A DNA stretch of 64,000 bases from Chryseobacterium gleum (GCF_900636535.1 NZ_LR134289.1:4985501-5049500); one strand, 5' to 3'; positions 53,374 through 62,095 are shown, numbered from the stretch's first letter. A program made the numbers and translations. Notes: generated by a model not told the origin, from the letters alone.

Positions 53374-54471
53374 ATGGCTAATCCAGATAAGGATTTTCGA
53401 TTAATCCGTAACAAATTTGAAGTTAAGAATGAATTCAGTCAGGAAAGAATAAGAATAGGAAATCGTTTTGTAGATGACTTTATTTTCGATGACAACGAGG
53501 CTGCAGATATTCCAATTAATGCTTTGCGTGTTATTTTCAATATTATTTCTATAATCAGTAATGAACAATTTCGTCCGCAAGACCGACCTAAACAATTATC
53601 GCTTTTTGATGAAGAGTTTGAGACGGACAACAATATTTTTGCGTCCATTAGAATCAGAAACAGTAAAATTTCACCAAGTGGTTCAACACAACAAGTCGTT
53701 GATGCATATGAGTTTCTTGCACGATTCAAAATGGGTTGGTATAAATCTTTGAACTCAAAAGGAAAAGAAATTAAAACTTTCGGTGGATTGATTTCTACAC
53801 CCAGTTATGACAAACGTGGTTATACTACATTTTTAGTCAGCAGTTATTGGCTTAAGAAACTGTTGGTCATTCCTGAATACAACTACATTTTATATAATTT
53901 GGTCTACAACGTAAGAAACAACAAACATATTATTTTCGCCATCTGGCTTTCAAAAATACCTGAAAGTGGAACAGTTCTAAAGTTATCGACTTTGAACAAA
54001 AAATTTGGACTTAACTATAAAACAGCCAATGATTTCTGTTTTAAGTTTCTAAAGCTTGCAAGAATTAGCTTGGATATACACAATAGTTTATCTTTCAACT
54101 ACCAATACAAAGGGGATTCTATCTTTATATTTCCTTACAAAGCTAAAATTACTTCAGATGTTTTGATGTCCGAAGACTTACAAAAAACACCTGAAATCAC
54201 TAAAAGGTTAAGCTATTTCCGGAAAAGATTTGGCTTACAGGAAAATGAAATGAAACAATTCTTTCATCAATACAGAAATATTCCCCAGACCCGAATATTG
54301 ATAGAAAAAGCTTTTAAAAGATTCATCAAAATCTGCAGATTGAAAAAAATACAGTCTGTCATATTTCAAGGGATAGCTTTTTTACAAGAAATTCAGAAGC
54401 TGGTTATACAAATATATCAGGAGAGTAGAACCGGAAAATTAATTCCAAATGGTTACCCGATAATATTGTGA
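53374..54471 (+). CDS. Replication initiator-like protein
   Basis: A 365-residue protein resembling Bacteroidetes plasmid-type Rep proteins with two winged-helix regions: INALRVIFNIISII..., then KKLLVIPEYNYILYNLVYNVRNNKHIIFAIWLSKIPESGTVLKLSTLNKKFGLNYKTANDFCFKFLKLARISL. The main argument is the row of seven iteron copies that starts two bases after its stop, the layout of a Rep-iteron origin. It would let the element replicate when excised. Family assignment is from pattern and context. Confidence 0.72.
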   Translation: MANPDKDFRLIRNKFEVKNEFSQERIRIGNRFVDDFIFDDNEAADIPINALRVIFNIISIISNEQFRPQDRPKQLSLFDEEFETDNNIFASIRIRNSKISPSGSTQQVVDAYEFLARFKMGWYKSLNSKGKEIKTFGGLISTPSYDKRGYTTFLVSSYWLKKLLVIPEYNYILYNLVYNVRNNKHIIFAIWLSKIPESGTVLKLSTLNKKFGLNYKTANDFCFKFLKLARISLDIHNSLSFNYQYKGDSIFIFPYKAKITSDVLMSEDLQKTPEITKRLSYFRKRFGLQENEMKQFFHQYRNIPQTRILIEKAFKRFIKICRLKKIQSVIFQGIAFLQEIQKLVIQIYQESRTGKLIPNGYPIIL

Positions 54472-54472
54472 A

Positions 54473-54760
54473 TTCGGAATTGCGCTCATTCGGATTTCGG
54501 AATTGCGGTAGCTGGAGTTAAAGAAATCTTAAAAAATGATAGCTTCAGTCATTGTTTTCGGAATTGCGCTCATTTCATTTTTTCTAATAGAGTTAAAATT
54601 ATTGGTTATCATTAAAATCGCGAATAATTGAGAGAATCTATAAACAATTAAAAAAGGCATTTCGGAATTGCACTCATTCCAAAATCTGGTTTTTTTCGGA
54701 TTTGTGCTCATTTCAGTTTCGGAATTGCACTTATTTTAAATTCGGAATTGCACTCATTCG
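54473..54760. repeat. Iteron array, probable replication origin
   Basis: Consensus TTCGGAATTGCRCTCATTY in seven copies: 54473, 54496 (partial), 54557, 54661, 54695 (two changes), 54718 and 54741. All face the same way. The last four are 23-34 bases apart, near two or three helical turns. They start right after the Rep-like gene and end 130 bases before the primase gene, so they are the likely oriV. Confidence 0.85.
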
Positions 54761-54889
54761 AAAAATAATGGAAATCCTTTGTGGTAATACGATATGGCGA
54801 TTTACTAAAAGTATATTAAAAGTAGATAAAAGTTTTTTTTTATCTAAAAGGAAAATGAAGATGAAAAATTTGCTTTAAAAAGAAAAAAA

Positions 54890-55723
54890 ATGAATTGCGA
54901 AGAAATTAAACAAAAAATAGGAATCAGAACTGTTCTGGAATCGTTCAACTTATTTCCGTCCAAAGAAAACCGAAGAACGGCTTTTTACTTTGCAATTGAC
55001 AGAGAGGAGAGGACACCCAGTTTATCTGTTGATTTTGTGAAAAATAGAGCATTTGATTTCGGGACTGGCAAAAGCTATGATGTGATTTCAATTGTGCAGC
55101 AAATTAATCAATGTTCTGTTTCTGATGCTTTGAAATACTTGGCAAGGTTTGGCTTTTCTGTCCAGAATGATATTCAGAAAGTTGATTCTAATCAAGAATT
55201 GGAATACGAAATCTTAAAAACGAGTGAAATTAGGCACTTTGCATTAGTTCAGTATTTAACATCACGAAGAGTTTATGAGCAAAAGGATTTGGTCAGAGAG
55301 ATTCATTACAAAATGAATGGAAAAAAGTATTTTGGAATAGGCTTTTTAAATGACTCTGGTGGTTTCGAAATACGAAACAAATATTCTAAAATCTGTTTGA
55401 GTAAGAAAGATGTTACATTAATAAAAACTCAAAATAATAACTTTGATGAAATTGCAATCTTTGAAGGCTTTTTCGATTACCTTACTTACAGAAATATGGA
55501 AAAAGAACAAAGCTCAGATTATCTGATTCTCAATTCTACATCAATGCTTTTTAAAGTTGAAAACGAATTGAAGAAGTATAATAAAATCTCACTGTTTTTA
55601 GATAATGACTCCAATGGAAAATCTGTCAAGTCTAAAATTGAAAAACGATACAAAAATGTAGAAGACTGTTCCGTGATTTATGAGTCGTATAATGATTTGA
55701 ACGAGTGGTACTGCAACATTTAG
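54890..55723 (+). CDS. Primase-like Toprim protein
   Basis: A 277-residue protein. The N-terminus resembles the CHC2/DnaG-type head (IGIRTVLESFNLFPSKENRRTAFYFAIDREERTPSLSVDFVKNRAFDFGTGKSYDVISIVQQINQCSVSDAL) but the zinc-binding Cys/His residues are absent. A Toprim domain follows with its Glu in AIFEGFFDYLTY and the D-x-D in LFLDNDSNGK. It matches the mobile-element primases of Bacteroidetes. Placed next to the iterons, it likely primes element replication or transferred strands. Confidence 0.8.
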   Translation: MNCEEIKQKIGIRTVLESFNLFPSKENRRTAFYFAIDREERTPSLSVDFVKNRAFDFGTGKSYDVISIVQQINQCSVSDALKYLARFGFSVQNDIQKVDSNQELEYEILKTSEIRHFALVQYLTSRRVYEQKDLVREIHYKMNGKKYFGIGFLNDSGGFEIRNKYSKICLSKKDVTLIKTQNNNFDEIAIFEGFFDYLTYRNMEKEQSSDYLILNSTSMLFKVENELKKYNKISLFLDNDSNGKSVKSKIEKRYKNVEDCSVIYESYNDLNEWYCNI

Positions 55724-55778
55724 AGGGTGTTTTTTATTTAAATATTACGAGAAAAAATGATGGAGAAATAAAATTATT

Positions 55779-56330
55779 TCAAATATTACTGAAAATGAAT
55801 TCGCATCTTTTGTCGATATTTTCCTTAGGAACTTCAATAACTTTATAACCAAATTTTGTATAAGTCTGTTTCATTAAATCAAAAGTATATACTGCCTCTT
55901 TCCAAGTTTGTTTTCTTTCATTATCTGTTTCGTAGATGTCTAACCAAGGTGGCAGGATAAATACTTTTTGATTATATGGATTTGAGCGTACAACAGCCAC
56001 TATCTCATCGGATACAGGAATATTCTCCATTTCCATATAACAGATTGCACCCAAAATTCCTCTATCAAAGAAAACTGTTTTATCCAAAACTTCGCTTGTT
56101 ACTTTTTGATAAGTTTTTAAAGAAGCCTCAAACATCAACTCCGCATATAAAATTTTATTCTTCCACGGCAGTCCTTCACCATTAATCTGCATCTGTTGTT
56201 TAATAATTTGGCGGGCATCTTCAGGAATGACACGTTTTCCCTTAATTTCAAGTGCATTTAGTAAAGTTGTCTTTCCAGCTCCAGGTCCGCCGGTAATAAC
56301 AAATAGATGTTGGGATTTATTTTTGAGCAT
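55779..56330 (-). CDS. P-loop ATPase, NadR/Ttd14-like
   Basis: A 183-residue AAA_28-type protein: Walker A GGPGAGKTT (residues 14-22), then RVIPEDARQIIKQQM, VFFDRGILGAICYM and PPWLDIYETDNERKQTWKEA. It resembles small kinase-like ATPases (NadR C-terminus, Ttd14). Encoded on the minus strand, convergent with the primase. A cytosolic nucleotide- or cofactor-phosphorylating role is possible. It seems to be a cargo gene. Confidence 0.82.
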   Translation of the reverse strand: MLKNKSQHLFVITGGPGAGKTTLLNALEIKGKRVIPEDARQIIKQQMQINGEGLPWKNKILYAELMFEASLKTYQKVTSEVLDKTVFFDRGILGAICYMEMENIPVSDEIVAVVRSNPYNQKVFILPPWLDIYETDNERKQTWKEAVYTFDLMKQTYTKFGYKVIEVPKENIDKRCEFIFSNI

Positions 56331-56356
56331 AGATTTTTATTTTGGTATTCAAAAAC

Positions 56357-56389
56357 AAATCCCAACTGAAAAGCTGGGATTTATTTTTT
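56357..56389. terminator. Hairpin terminator after the histone-like gene
   Basis: AAATCCCA (56357-56364) and TGGGATTT (56375-56382), perfect 8-bp stem, 10-base loop. GTTTTTG follows on the minus strand and ATTTTTTA on the plus strand. It lies between the histone-like gene and the ATPase gene. Confidence 0.7.
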
Positions 56390-56397
56390 ATCAATTA

Positions 56398-56574
56398 TTA
56401 TTTCTTAGATTCTTCAACAGAGATTTTTCTAAAGTCTTTAAATAATTTACTTAGTTCCAAAGCAGATTTTCTTGCTCTAGTTCCAGCTGCTTTGTTTCCT
56501 TTTTCAACTTGTTGGTTTGCTTCTGTAGTGAACGCCTCAAATTCTGCGTTGATTTTTTCGATAAGTTCTTTCAT
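56398..56574 (-). CDS. Histone H1-like protein (short)
   Basis: A 58-residue frame: MKELIEKINAEFEAFTTEAN, then QQVEKGNKAAGTRARKSA, then LELSKLFKDFRKISVEESKK. This matches the short Bacteroidetes histone H1-like family (Hc1 type), basic and helical, with the KGNKAAGTRARK stretch. It should bind DNA and help compact the nucleoid or the element. On plasmids and elements such proteins may lower host burden. Upstream lies a 650-base non-coding stretch and downstream a hairpin terminator. Confidence 0.85.
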   Translation of the reverse strand: MKELIEKINAEFEAFTTEANQQVEKGNKAAGTRARKSALELSKLFKDFRKISVEESKK

Positions 56575-56836
56575 AATGTATGTTTATATATTTAATAAGA
56601 CCGCAAATATAAATTTTTATTCCTTTTTATAAGCACTTTTAAGCCTATTTGCAAATTTTTTATAGAATGATAAATCATCAAACTATTTGAATTTCATTTT
56701 ACAAAAGTCAGAATGTGAAAAACGATTTTTTTCTAATGGATTTTCCTTTGTTTTTCGTTGACAAAAACTTCATTGAACCAATTCATAACTGTGGTTTGTG
56801 CTTTTTACTATTGCAAATGTAGGATAGCATCATTCA

Positions 56837-56937
56837 CTCAAAAAAATCTTTTTGGGTTTCTACAAAAATTCTTTCCACTTCATTCCAATAATTTTTCCAG
56901 ACACTCCTAAATCCTTCGGACAAAAAGATTTCAAGCC
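56837..56937. repeat. Dispersed repeat R1, copy A
   Basis: About 100 bases nearly the same as 62790-62890. The ends AAATCTTTTTG and CAAAAAGATTT are inverted repeats of each other. Constant core: ATAATTTTTCCAGACACTCC. Sits upstream of ssb. Confidence 0.8.
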
Positions 56938-56981
56938 CGATTCACCACTGTAATCCATTACGGGAAGTGAATCGGGTTTTG
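56936..56981 (+). terminator. Nested hairpin, terminator-like
   Basis: A 10-bp perfect stem (CCCGATTCAC/GTGAATCGGG) enclosing a second stem (GTAAT/ATTAC), followed by TTTTGTG. The T run is short, so efficiency is uncertain. Confidence 0.5.
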
Positions 56982-57238
56982 TGTGCCTGATGCTTTCCTA
57001 TAATCATAGGCAAAGAAAAAGCCGGAACCTCAGTTATACTAATCAATTCAACTCAAGACGCTCTTTGACATCAACGAAAAAACAAATAGAAAAACAACAA
57101 AATATACTGTTTTTCAAAACTTAAATATAAAAAAGAGAGCCGAGTGTCCTCGATACCAAATCAAATCACTCAAGATTTTAATCATTAATAAAATAAATAA
57201 TTATCAACGAAATCATTAACAAAATAAATCGAAACATT

Positions 57239-57637
57239 ATGAACACAATTATCGGTAGAGTTACCAAAAACGCAGAAATCAACATCTTAAAAAACGACAA
57301 GCAAGTTGTGAATTTTTCAATAGCCATCAATGACAGCTACAAAAATAGACAAGGAGAAAAGGTGGAGCAGACCACTTATTATAATTGCGCATATTGGCAA
57401 AGTCCTAATGTCGCAAAATCTTTAACTAAGGGAACTTTGGTTGAACTATCAGGCAGAACGAGTTCAAATGCGTGGATAGGTAAGGATGGAGAGATAAGGT
57501 CTGGATTAAACTTCCATACTTCAAATATAAAGTTTCACGGAGGAGGAAAACGAGAAGATGTACAAAACTTTGTGACAGAAAAAGCGCAAGACAAAAAAAC
57601 ATTTGCGGAAGATACAGACGACGATCTACCATTCTAA
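57239..57637 (+). CDS. ssb: Single-stranded DNA-binding protein
   Basis: A 132-residue SSB with an OB fold (MNTIIGRVTKNAEINILKNDKQVVNFSIAINDSYKNRQGEKVEQTTYYNCAYW... GTLVELSGR) and the acidic tail ending D-D-D-L-P-F, which recruits partner enzymes. Shorter than chromosomal SSBs, as typical for mobile elements. It opens the operon of PRTRC genes and supports single-stranded DNA during replication or transfer. Confidence 0.94.
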   Translation: MNTIIGRVTKNAEINILKNDKQVVNFSIAINDSYKNRQGEKVEQTTYYNCAYWQSPNVAKSLTKGTLVELSGRTSSNAWIGKDGEIRSGLNFHTSNIKFHGGGKREDVQNFVTEKAQDKKTFAEDTDDDLPF

Positions 57638-57649
57638 TTAGTGAAATTT

Positions 57650-57859
57650 ATGGAAGCACAATTTAATTTTCAGATAAAGCAGAAAAAAGACAAACGAGGA
57701 TGGGAAGACATAGAAGTTTATTATCTCACCGAATGTGACAGAACTACAGCAGTACGATATGCAAGAAAGATTTCCAAGATCTTTAAATCAGAAATCCGAT
57801 TAACACAAGGGGCAGAACCTCTTAAAGTAAGTGGAACTTATATCTACGAAACCAATTAA
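57650..57859 (+). CDS. Small hypothetical protein after ssb
   Basis: A 69-residue protein from ATG 57650; a GTG three codons upstream is a possible start. MEAQFNFQIKQKKDKRGWEDIEVYYLTECDRTTAVRYARKISKIFKSEIRLTQ suggests a small alpha/beta fold. Not recognised. It lies 12 bases after ssb in the same direction. Confidence 0.65.
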   Translation: MEAQFNFQIKQKKDKRGWEDIEVYYLTECDRTTAVRYARKISKIFKSEIRLTQGAEPLKVSGTYIYETN

Positions 57860-57875
57860 CAAGAAAAATTAGAAA

Positions 57876-58307
57876 ATGAAAAAATCAATCAAACCAACCG
57901 AATATTTTTTAATAAAAGCAAAGAGCGAATGGGACGACTGTGATTTTGCAATTATACATATCACCGAAGAATGGAAAAAAATCCAAAAGAAAAGATTGGA
58001 AGTTGTGAAAATTGTGAAAAATGATTCTGATTTGAAATGGCTCAACTATGAAGATGTCAAAGTTGAGTTTTTCAAATTCTCTAAAGAAAACTACCCTCAA
58101 ATTGAAGAATGGCTTTCAGAAAAAAATCAATTTTTCGTCGAATTGGAAAAAGATGATTTGAAACAACTTTTACAACCCGAACACGATTTGCACAACCGTC
58201 AAATGCAAGTTTTTAAGAGCGGAAATGCCATCTACAACGCATTCGGAAAACACACAAGCGAAGAATTTTTTACAGAAGAATTTTCATTGGAGGAATTCAC
58301 AAAATAA
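57876..58307 (+). CDS. Hypothetical protein of the ssb-PRTRC operon
   Basis: A 143-residue acidic protein (IKPTEYFLIKAKSEWDDCDFAIIHITEEWKKIQKKRLEVVKIVKND... FSLEEFTK) without a signal peptide or motif I recognise. Short spacing on both sides places it in the ssb-PRTRC operon. Similar acidic proteins occur in elements of this kind, but I cannot name a function. Confidence 0.65.
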   Translation: MKKSIKPTEYFLIKAKSEWDDCDFAIIHITEEWKKIQKKRLEVVKIVKNDSDLKWLNYEDVKVEFFKFSKENYPQIEEWLSEKNQFFVELEKDDLKQLLQPEHDLHNRQMQVFKSGNAIYNAFGKHTSEEFFTEEFSLEEFTK

Positions 58308-58340
58308 TTTATAGATTCAAAATTTCACATCATAAGAATT

Positions 58341-58892
58341 ATGCAGACCAATTTTTTCAGACATATAGCAAAAATGGACTTAACAGGAGATTTGCAAATC
58401 ACACTTCGTCCAACGACTGAAAATTGCTTTGTTCTTTCCATACTGCTCAGTAATGAGCAGTGTGGAGACGAAGCAAGGAAATTGATTCCACCTCTCAATC
58501 TTCGTGGTACAGCAGAGGAACTCGATAACGGTTTTTTTGAACAAATAACGACACCATTGCAAACCGCTTCTGGATTGATGGTGGATATGGAAGCTTTTAT
58601 GAAGCAACTTGAAGAAGTTAAAAAGAAATCGGCAATGGAAAAGGAAAAGACGGACAAGGAAAAAAAGGAAAAAGATACCAAAGAAAAAAAGTATAAAGAA
58701 GCATTGCAAAAAGCCGAAGAACTTGAAAAAGAGGGAAAATATAAAGATGCTTGGACAGCACTTCCAAAAGCATCAGATTATCCCGACTTCGCCGAAGTTA
58801 TCCGCGGTAAACAAGACGAGTACTCCAAATTTCTTGCCCCCAATCTTTTTACTGAAAGCAATGACAACAATGTACCAACTGAAACTACCTAA
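58341..58892 (+). CDS. PRTRC system protein E
   Basis: A 183-residue protein. The first 80 residues (MDLTGDLQITLRPTTENCFVLSILLSNEQCGDEARKLIPPLNLRGTAEELDNGFFEQITTPLQTASGLMVDMEAFMKQ) match PRTRC protein E. A charged coiled-coil (EEVKKKSAMEKEKTDKEKK...) follows, then a short C-terminal part. PRTRC is a cassette of ParB- and ThiF-related genes in plasmids and elements; its function is unknown. Confidence 0.82.
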   Translation: MQTNFFRHIAKMDLTGDLQITLRPTTENCFVLSILLSNEQCGDEARKLIPPLNLRGTAEELDNGFFEQITTPLQTASGLMVDMEAFMKQLEEVKKKSAMEKEKTDKEKKEKDTKEKKYKEALQKAEELEKEGKYKDAWTALPKASDYPDFAEVIRGKQDEYSKFLAPNLFTESNDNNVPTETT

Positions 58893-58909
58893 CCTTAAAA
58901 ATCTTAAAA

Positions 58910-59128
58910 ATGTTACTTGCAACACTATTAGAACGAGTTTTTGTTTTGAAACACAATGGACACGAAATAAAACTTACAGACCCCGAACCTAAATGGAGTG
59001 TAGAAGCTGTGATGAATTTTTACGCTAATACTTACCCAATATTAACCACTGCAAAAGTTTCAGCACCGCAGATTAAAGATGATACTATACAGTACAAATT
59101 TGAAAGTGTAATGGGGACTAAGGGATAG
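58910..59128 (+). CDS. PRTRC system protein C
   Basis: A 72-residue protein (RVFVLKHNGHEIKLTDPEPKWSVEAVMNFYANTYPILTTAKVSAPQIKDDTIQYKFESVMGTKG). This matches PRTRC protein C, a small ubiquitin-like protein in form, with the TYPILTTAKVSAP segment and a C-terminal Gly two residues from the end (T-K-G). Next to an E1-like ThiF protein, a ubiquitin-like carrier role is a fair guess. Starts 17 bases after protein E. Confidence 0.85.
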   Translation: MLLATLLERVFVLKHNGHEIKLTDPEPKWSVEAVMNFYANTYPILTTAKVSAPQIKDDTIQYKFESVMGTKG

Positions 59129-59205
59129 ATAAATATTGCGACTTGTTAAGAGCAAATAACTTTAAATCCAGTCCTCATTTTTCAGCAACCAACAACAAAA
59201 TAAAA

Positions 59206-60372
59206 ATGAATGCAACAAAAAATCATATCGGGAAAAATCAAGTTACCGGAAGAAAGACAACAAGAAGAGTTACATCAACAATTGGGCAGGTTCGCTCATT
59301 GGCTTCAAAAACCAAAGACCTTGAACGAAATTCGGAAAGACAAACAGAAGTCTGTACCAATAGCAATGCTTCCAATGGTTTTCTGAAATGTAAGTTTCTA
59401 CCAAAACAAGAAGAAGTTTCACATTTTCAAGGTAGCAAGAAAATACTTAACACAGAAAGGGACTTTTATAAGTCCCTTTCTAAATTTTCCAAACAGTATG
59501 GAGTAGAGCCAATGCAAACAAAAGACTTTGGTTTTCCATATAATTTGGCTTTGGCAATGTGGGATATAAAAACGAAAATGAAACAGGCTAATGCGGATTG
59601 GAATCAATTCAAACTCATACGAACTAACAAAAAGTTTCATTTTGCAAAAGAAGAACAGTTCTGCACTAATACATCACTTTATTTTATTCCCGTTGTACCA
59701 CTTTTTAAAATGCTTCACGACAAAATGTGTAAAAAGAATGCTCAACTTTTACTTTCGGTTTTTAGTTACCTTTATCATATTGCCAACGTTCCATATTATA
59801 GACAACAAGCTAGTTATCTGTATTGGATATACGAAATGCACGAAGGATGGATGGAGGAGGATGAAGCAGGAGAGGATTCACATCATTATTGCAGAGAGTT
59901 TGAAATGTCAAAGAATATAGGAGACAAAATAGAACGAAAAATTTTTAATATTAAAAATTTGGATTTTTTTGAACAGCGTTTGAAGTGTTTTAAAATCCAA
60001 AATGAATTTGACATCATTTGCCACAAAGTTGCTTCCGAAGCTTTTGCTCTTTATTCAGAATATCCAAATACAACAATTTTCAGAAATAAACCATCATCTG
60101 AAGAAAACCCGCACGATGACGATTATTCCAATAAAGCTATATCAATGGATATGTACATTTCATTTGTAGCTAACACCAAAGGCTGTTTGTACAATAATAT
60201 TGAAGATAGCATTAATGCGGAGTTCAATGAATACGGAAGCATTGAAGAGCCAACTATTTACTTACCTATTAATGGAACAGAAATTCCAAAAGCGGATTTT
60301 GATTTTGAATATCGTTTATTCGCTTTAATGGAAAAATTACATCAAGTATTAACCTGTAAAAAATTAGAATGA
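59206..60372 (+). CDS. PRTRC-linked protein, possibly protein F
   Basis: A 388-residue protein from ATG 59206; the frame opens 21 codons earlier at a TTG with no support. The first 90 residues are basic (GKNQVTGRKTTRRVTSTIGQVRSLASKTKDLERN). The rest is a helical globular part (YGVEPMQTKDFGFPYNLALAMWDIKTKMKQANADW... YLPINGTEIPKADFDFEYRLFALMEKLHQVL). It lies between C and B and overlaps the start of B by four bases, the place of PRTRC F in other cassettes. I cannot confirm F from motifs. Confidence 0.6.
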   Translation: MNATKNHIGKNQVTGRKTTRRVTSTIGQVRSLASKTKDLERNSERQTEVCTNSNASNGFLKCKFLPKQEEVSHFQGSKKILNTERDFYKSLSKFSKQYGVEPMQTKDFGFPYNLALAMWDIKTKMKQANADWNQFKLIRTNKKFHFAKEEQFCTNTSLYFIPVVPLFKMLHDKMCKKNAQLLLSVFSYLYHIANVPYYRQQASYLYWIYEMHEGWMEEDEAGEDSHHYCREFEMSKNIGDKIERKIFNIKNLDFFEQRLKCFKIQNEFDIICHKVASEAFALYSEYPNTTIFRNKPSSEENPHDDDYSNKAISMDMYISFVANTKGCLYNNIEDSINAEFNEYGSIEEPTIYLPINGTEIPKADFDFEYRLFALMEKLHQVLTCKKLE

Positions 60373-61091
60373 ATAATGTAATTGACACCAACAAATATTT
60401 CGGAATACTGTACGAACCAAAATCTGCATTGGTTTTTTACGAATCTTTAGATAAAAATGAAATGTACGTTGAACATTTTGATATGGACAGAAATGGAAAT
60501 CCAGTCAATGCACATCCGTTAACTGTTAATGAAGCAAAAGCGTTAGCAAAATCATTAGTCATTGATGAAGAAATCGAGAAAGCCTTTTTAAAATCTAAAG
60601 GAATCTTAGCCAATAACATTTTGCATATTAACCCAAGCCAAAAAGGTTCAGTGATTTGGTACACCAAAGCACAAGAACGACAAATGTATTTTGTGAAAAA
60701 TCTGGAAATACCCAGCGGAAAAGCAAAAGTTCCTGCAATGCTATGGATTGCGGATACAGAAACTCTTTCTGTTTTTGCATTATCAAACGATAAAAGACCA
60801 ACAGAAAAAACACCATTGCATTATGCTCCATTTTTCAACGTCTATAATGACGGTGATGTTTGTATGGGAACTGTAGATATAAAAATTAAAAACTCAGCTT
60901 CGGTCGAAGAATTTATAGAACAATGGGAGAACTACTTTTTCAATTCTTATTTCAGCCATTTGGTAGGTAATCATAATCCTATTGATGGGAACTTAGTCAA
61001 CCTTTGGAAAAAATTGCTTGAATCAAATGAAGCTTTTCCTGTCAAAATGTTAAAGAAAAACAATAAAACCCTCAAAAATTTATTACGATGA
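60369..61091 (+). CDS. PRTRC system protein B
   Basis: A 240-residue protein recognised as PRTRC B: SVIWYTKAQERQMYF... KVPAMLWIADTETLSVFALSNDKRPTEKTPLHYAPFFNVYNDGDVCMGTVDI is characteristic. It lacks a signal peptide. Four-base overlaps on both sides show strict coupling with the preceding gene and ThiF. The family may resemble an E2- or JAB-linked partner of ThiF, but this is not established. Confidence 0.88.
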   Translation: MNNVIDTNKYFGILYEPKSALVFYESLDKNEMYVEHFDMDRNGNPVNAHPLTVNEAKALAKSLVIDEEIEKAFLKSKGILANNILHINPSQKGSVIWYTKAQERQMYFVKNLEIPSGKAKVPAMLWIADTETLSVFALSNDKRPTEKTPLHYAPFFNVYNDGDVCMGTVDIKIKNSASVEEFIEQWENYFFNSYFSHLVGNHNPIDGNLVNLWKKLLESNEAFPVKMLKKNNKTLKNLLR

Positions 61092-61891
61092 TTGCAACAA
61101 AAATAATGGTTCATTTTGCAGACAATTCTTTGCTTAGTCCGACCAACCCAATTTCATTAAACCTAATTGGAGGAGGAGGGACAGGTTCTAAAGTTTTAAC
61201 AGCTTTAATGGAAATGAACCACAGTCTTATTGAATTAGGACACGCAGGATTACAGGTTCGTCTTTGGGATGATGATATTGTCACAAATGCCAATATAGGC
61301 AGACAACGGTTTGCAGAATGTGAAAGAGGATTGTATAAATCCGTTGCGTTAATCAACCGCATCAATCGATGGGCAGGAACCAATTGGAAAGCCGAAACAC
61401 AAAAGTTTGAAAAAGATAGCTTCGGCAGATTTTCAGAAGATGCTAAAGCAACGATTACAATGACCTGCGTAGATAATGTACAGGCAAGGTTTGGTGTTGC
61501 AGAAATTTTAAAAGAGAGAGATGATTATAAAAGTTTCAGCAATCAACCTAAATATTGGATTGATTTTGGGAATGGTAAACATACGGGGCAAGTCTTGTTA
61601 TCTACTGTTGGAAGCTTAGCACAACCAAAATCCGATAAATATGAAACAAGAAGTAATCTTCCATTTATTACTGAGGAATTCGGAGAACTTCTAAAACAAT
61701 CCGAGACTGAGGACGATACGCCAAGTTGCAGTCTGGCAGAAGCTTTAGCAAGACAAGATTTGTTTATCAATTCAACTTTGGCTCAAATGGGATGTTCGCT
61801 TTTGTGGAATTTGTTCTGTGATGGATTAACTGAGAACAGAGGTTTTTTTCTTAATCTAAAGAACTTCCATTCTCAAGCGATTAAATTGTAG
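61088..61891 (+). CDS. PRTRC ThiF-family E1-like protein
   Basis: A 267-residue E1/ThiF-type adenylyltransferase: nucleotide loop LIGGGGTGSKVLTALMEMNH (near residues 27-46), WDDDIVTNANIGRQRF (acid and Arg positions) and TMTCVDNVQARFGVAEIL. A cysteine in TPSCSLAEALARQD may be the thioester site, and a late Cys (QMGCS) is also present. ThiF enzymes adenylate the C-terminal glycine of ubiquitin-like proteins; the small PRTRC C protein is a candidate partner. Confidence 0.9.
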   Translation: MIATKIMVHFADNSLLSPTNPISLNLIGGGGTGSKVLTALMEMNHSLIELGHAGLQVRLWDDDIVTNANIGRQRFAECERGLYKSVALINRINRWAGTNWKAETQKFEKDSFGRFSEDAKATITMTCVDNVQARFGVAEILKERDDYKSFSNQPKYWIDFGNGKHTGQVLLSTVGSLAQPKSDKYETRSNLPFITEEFGELLKQSETEDDTPSCSLAEALARQDLFINSTLAQMGCSLLWNLFCDGLTENRGFFLNLKNFHSQAIKL

Positions 61892-61919
61892 ATTTTGCTG
61901 TCCGATGAAAGTCGGGCGG

Positions 61920-61960
61920 CAAAAATGCAATTCCTTCCTGAGGTCGGAAACGCATTTTTG
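61920..61960. repeat. Dispersed repeat R2, copy 1
   Basis: 41 bases bounded by CAAAAATGC and GCATTTTTG (9-bp inverted repeat), with GGTCGGAAAC inside. 38 of 41 bases match the copy at 63951-63991. Lies 29 bases after the thiF stop. Confidence 0.8.
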
Positions 61961-62095
61961 CAAAATAAGGAGCAACCCTATTTCAAAAAAATTGCCTTGT
62001 TTTGGCTTTAGATATTTTTGAAAAAAGGATGCGGAGTATTTTATTTTTTTGAATTATTAAAATCAAGTAGATTCAAAAAATCTTGTTCAGTCATC

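Larger units (their letters stand above)
56575..57238. other. Non-coding stretch before ssb, holding repeat and hairpin
   Basis: No gene. It contains repeat R1 copy A (56837-56937), then a nested hairpin: CCCGATTCAC 56936-56945 with GTGAATCGGG 56967-56976, inner GTAAT/ATTAC, followed by TTTTG. From about 57060 it is the leader of ssb. Confidence 0.65.

Noticed and set aside
54473..54760. Iterons read as CRISPR repeats
   Set aside because: Spacing is irregular, repeats are short and follow a Rep-like gene; this is an origin layout.
58609..58992. Lys-rich 127-codon frame
   Set aside because: Shadow of PRTRC E coiled-coil in another frame; the AAA/GAA-rich sequence opens several frames.
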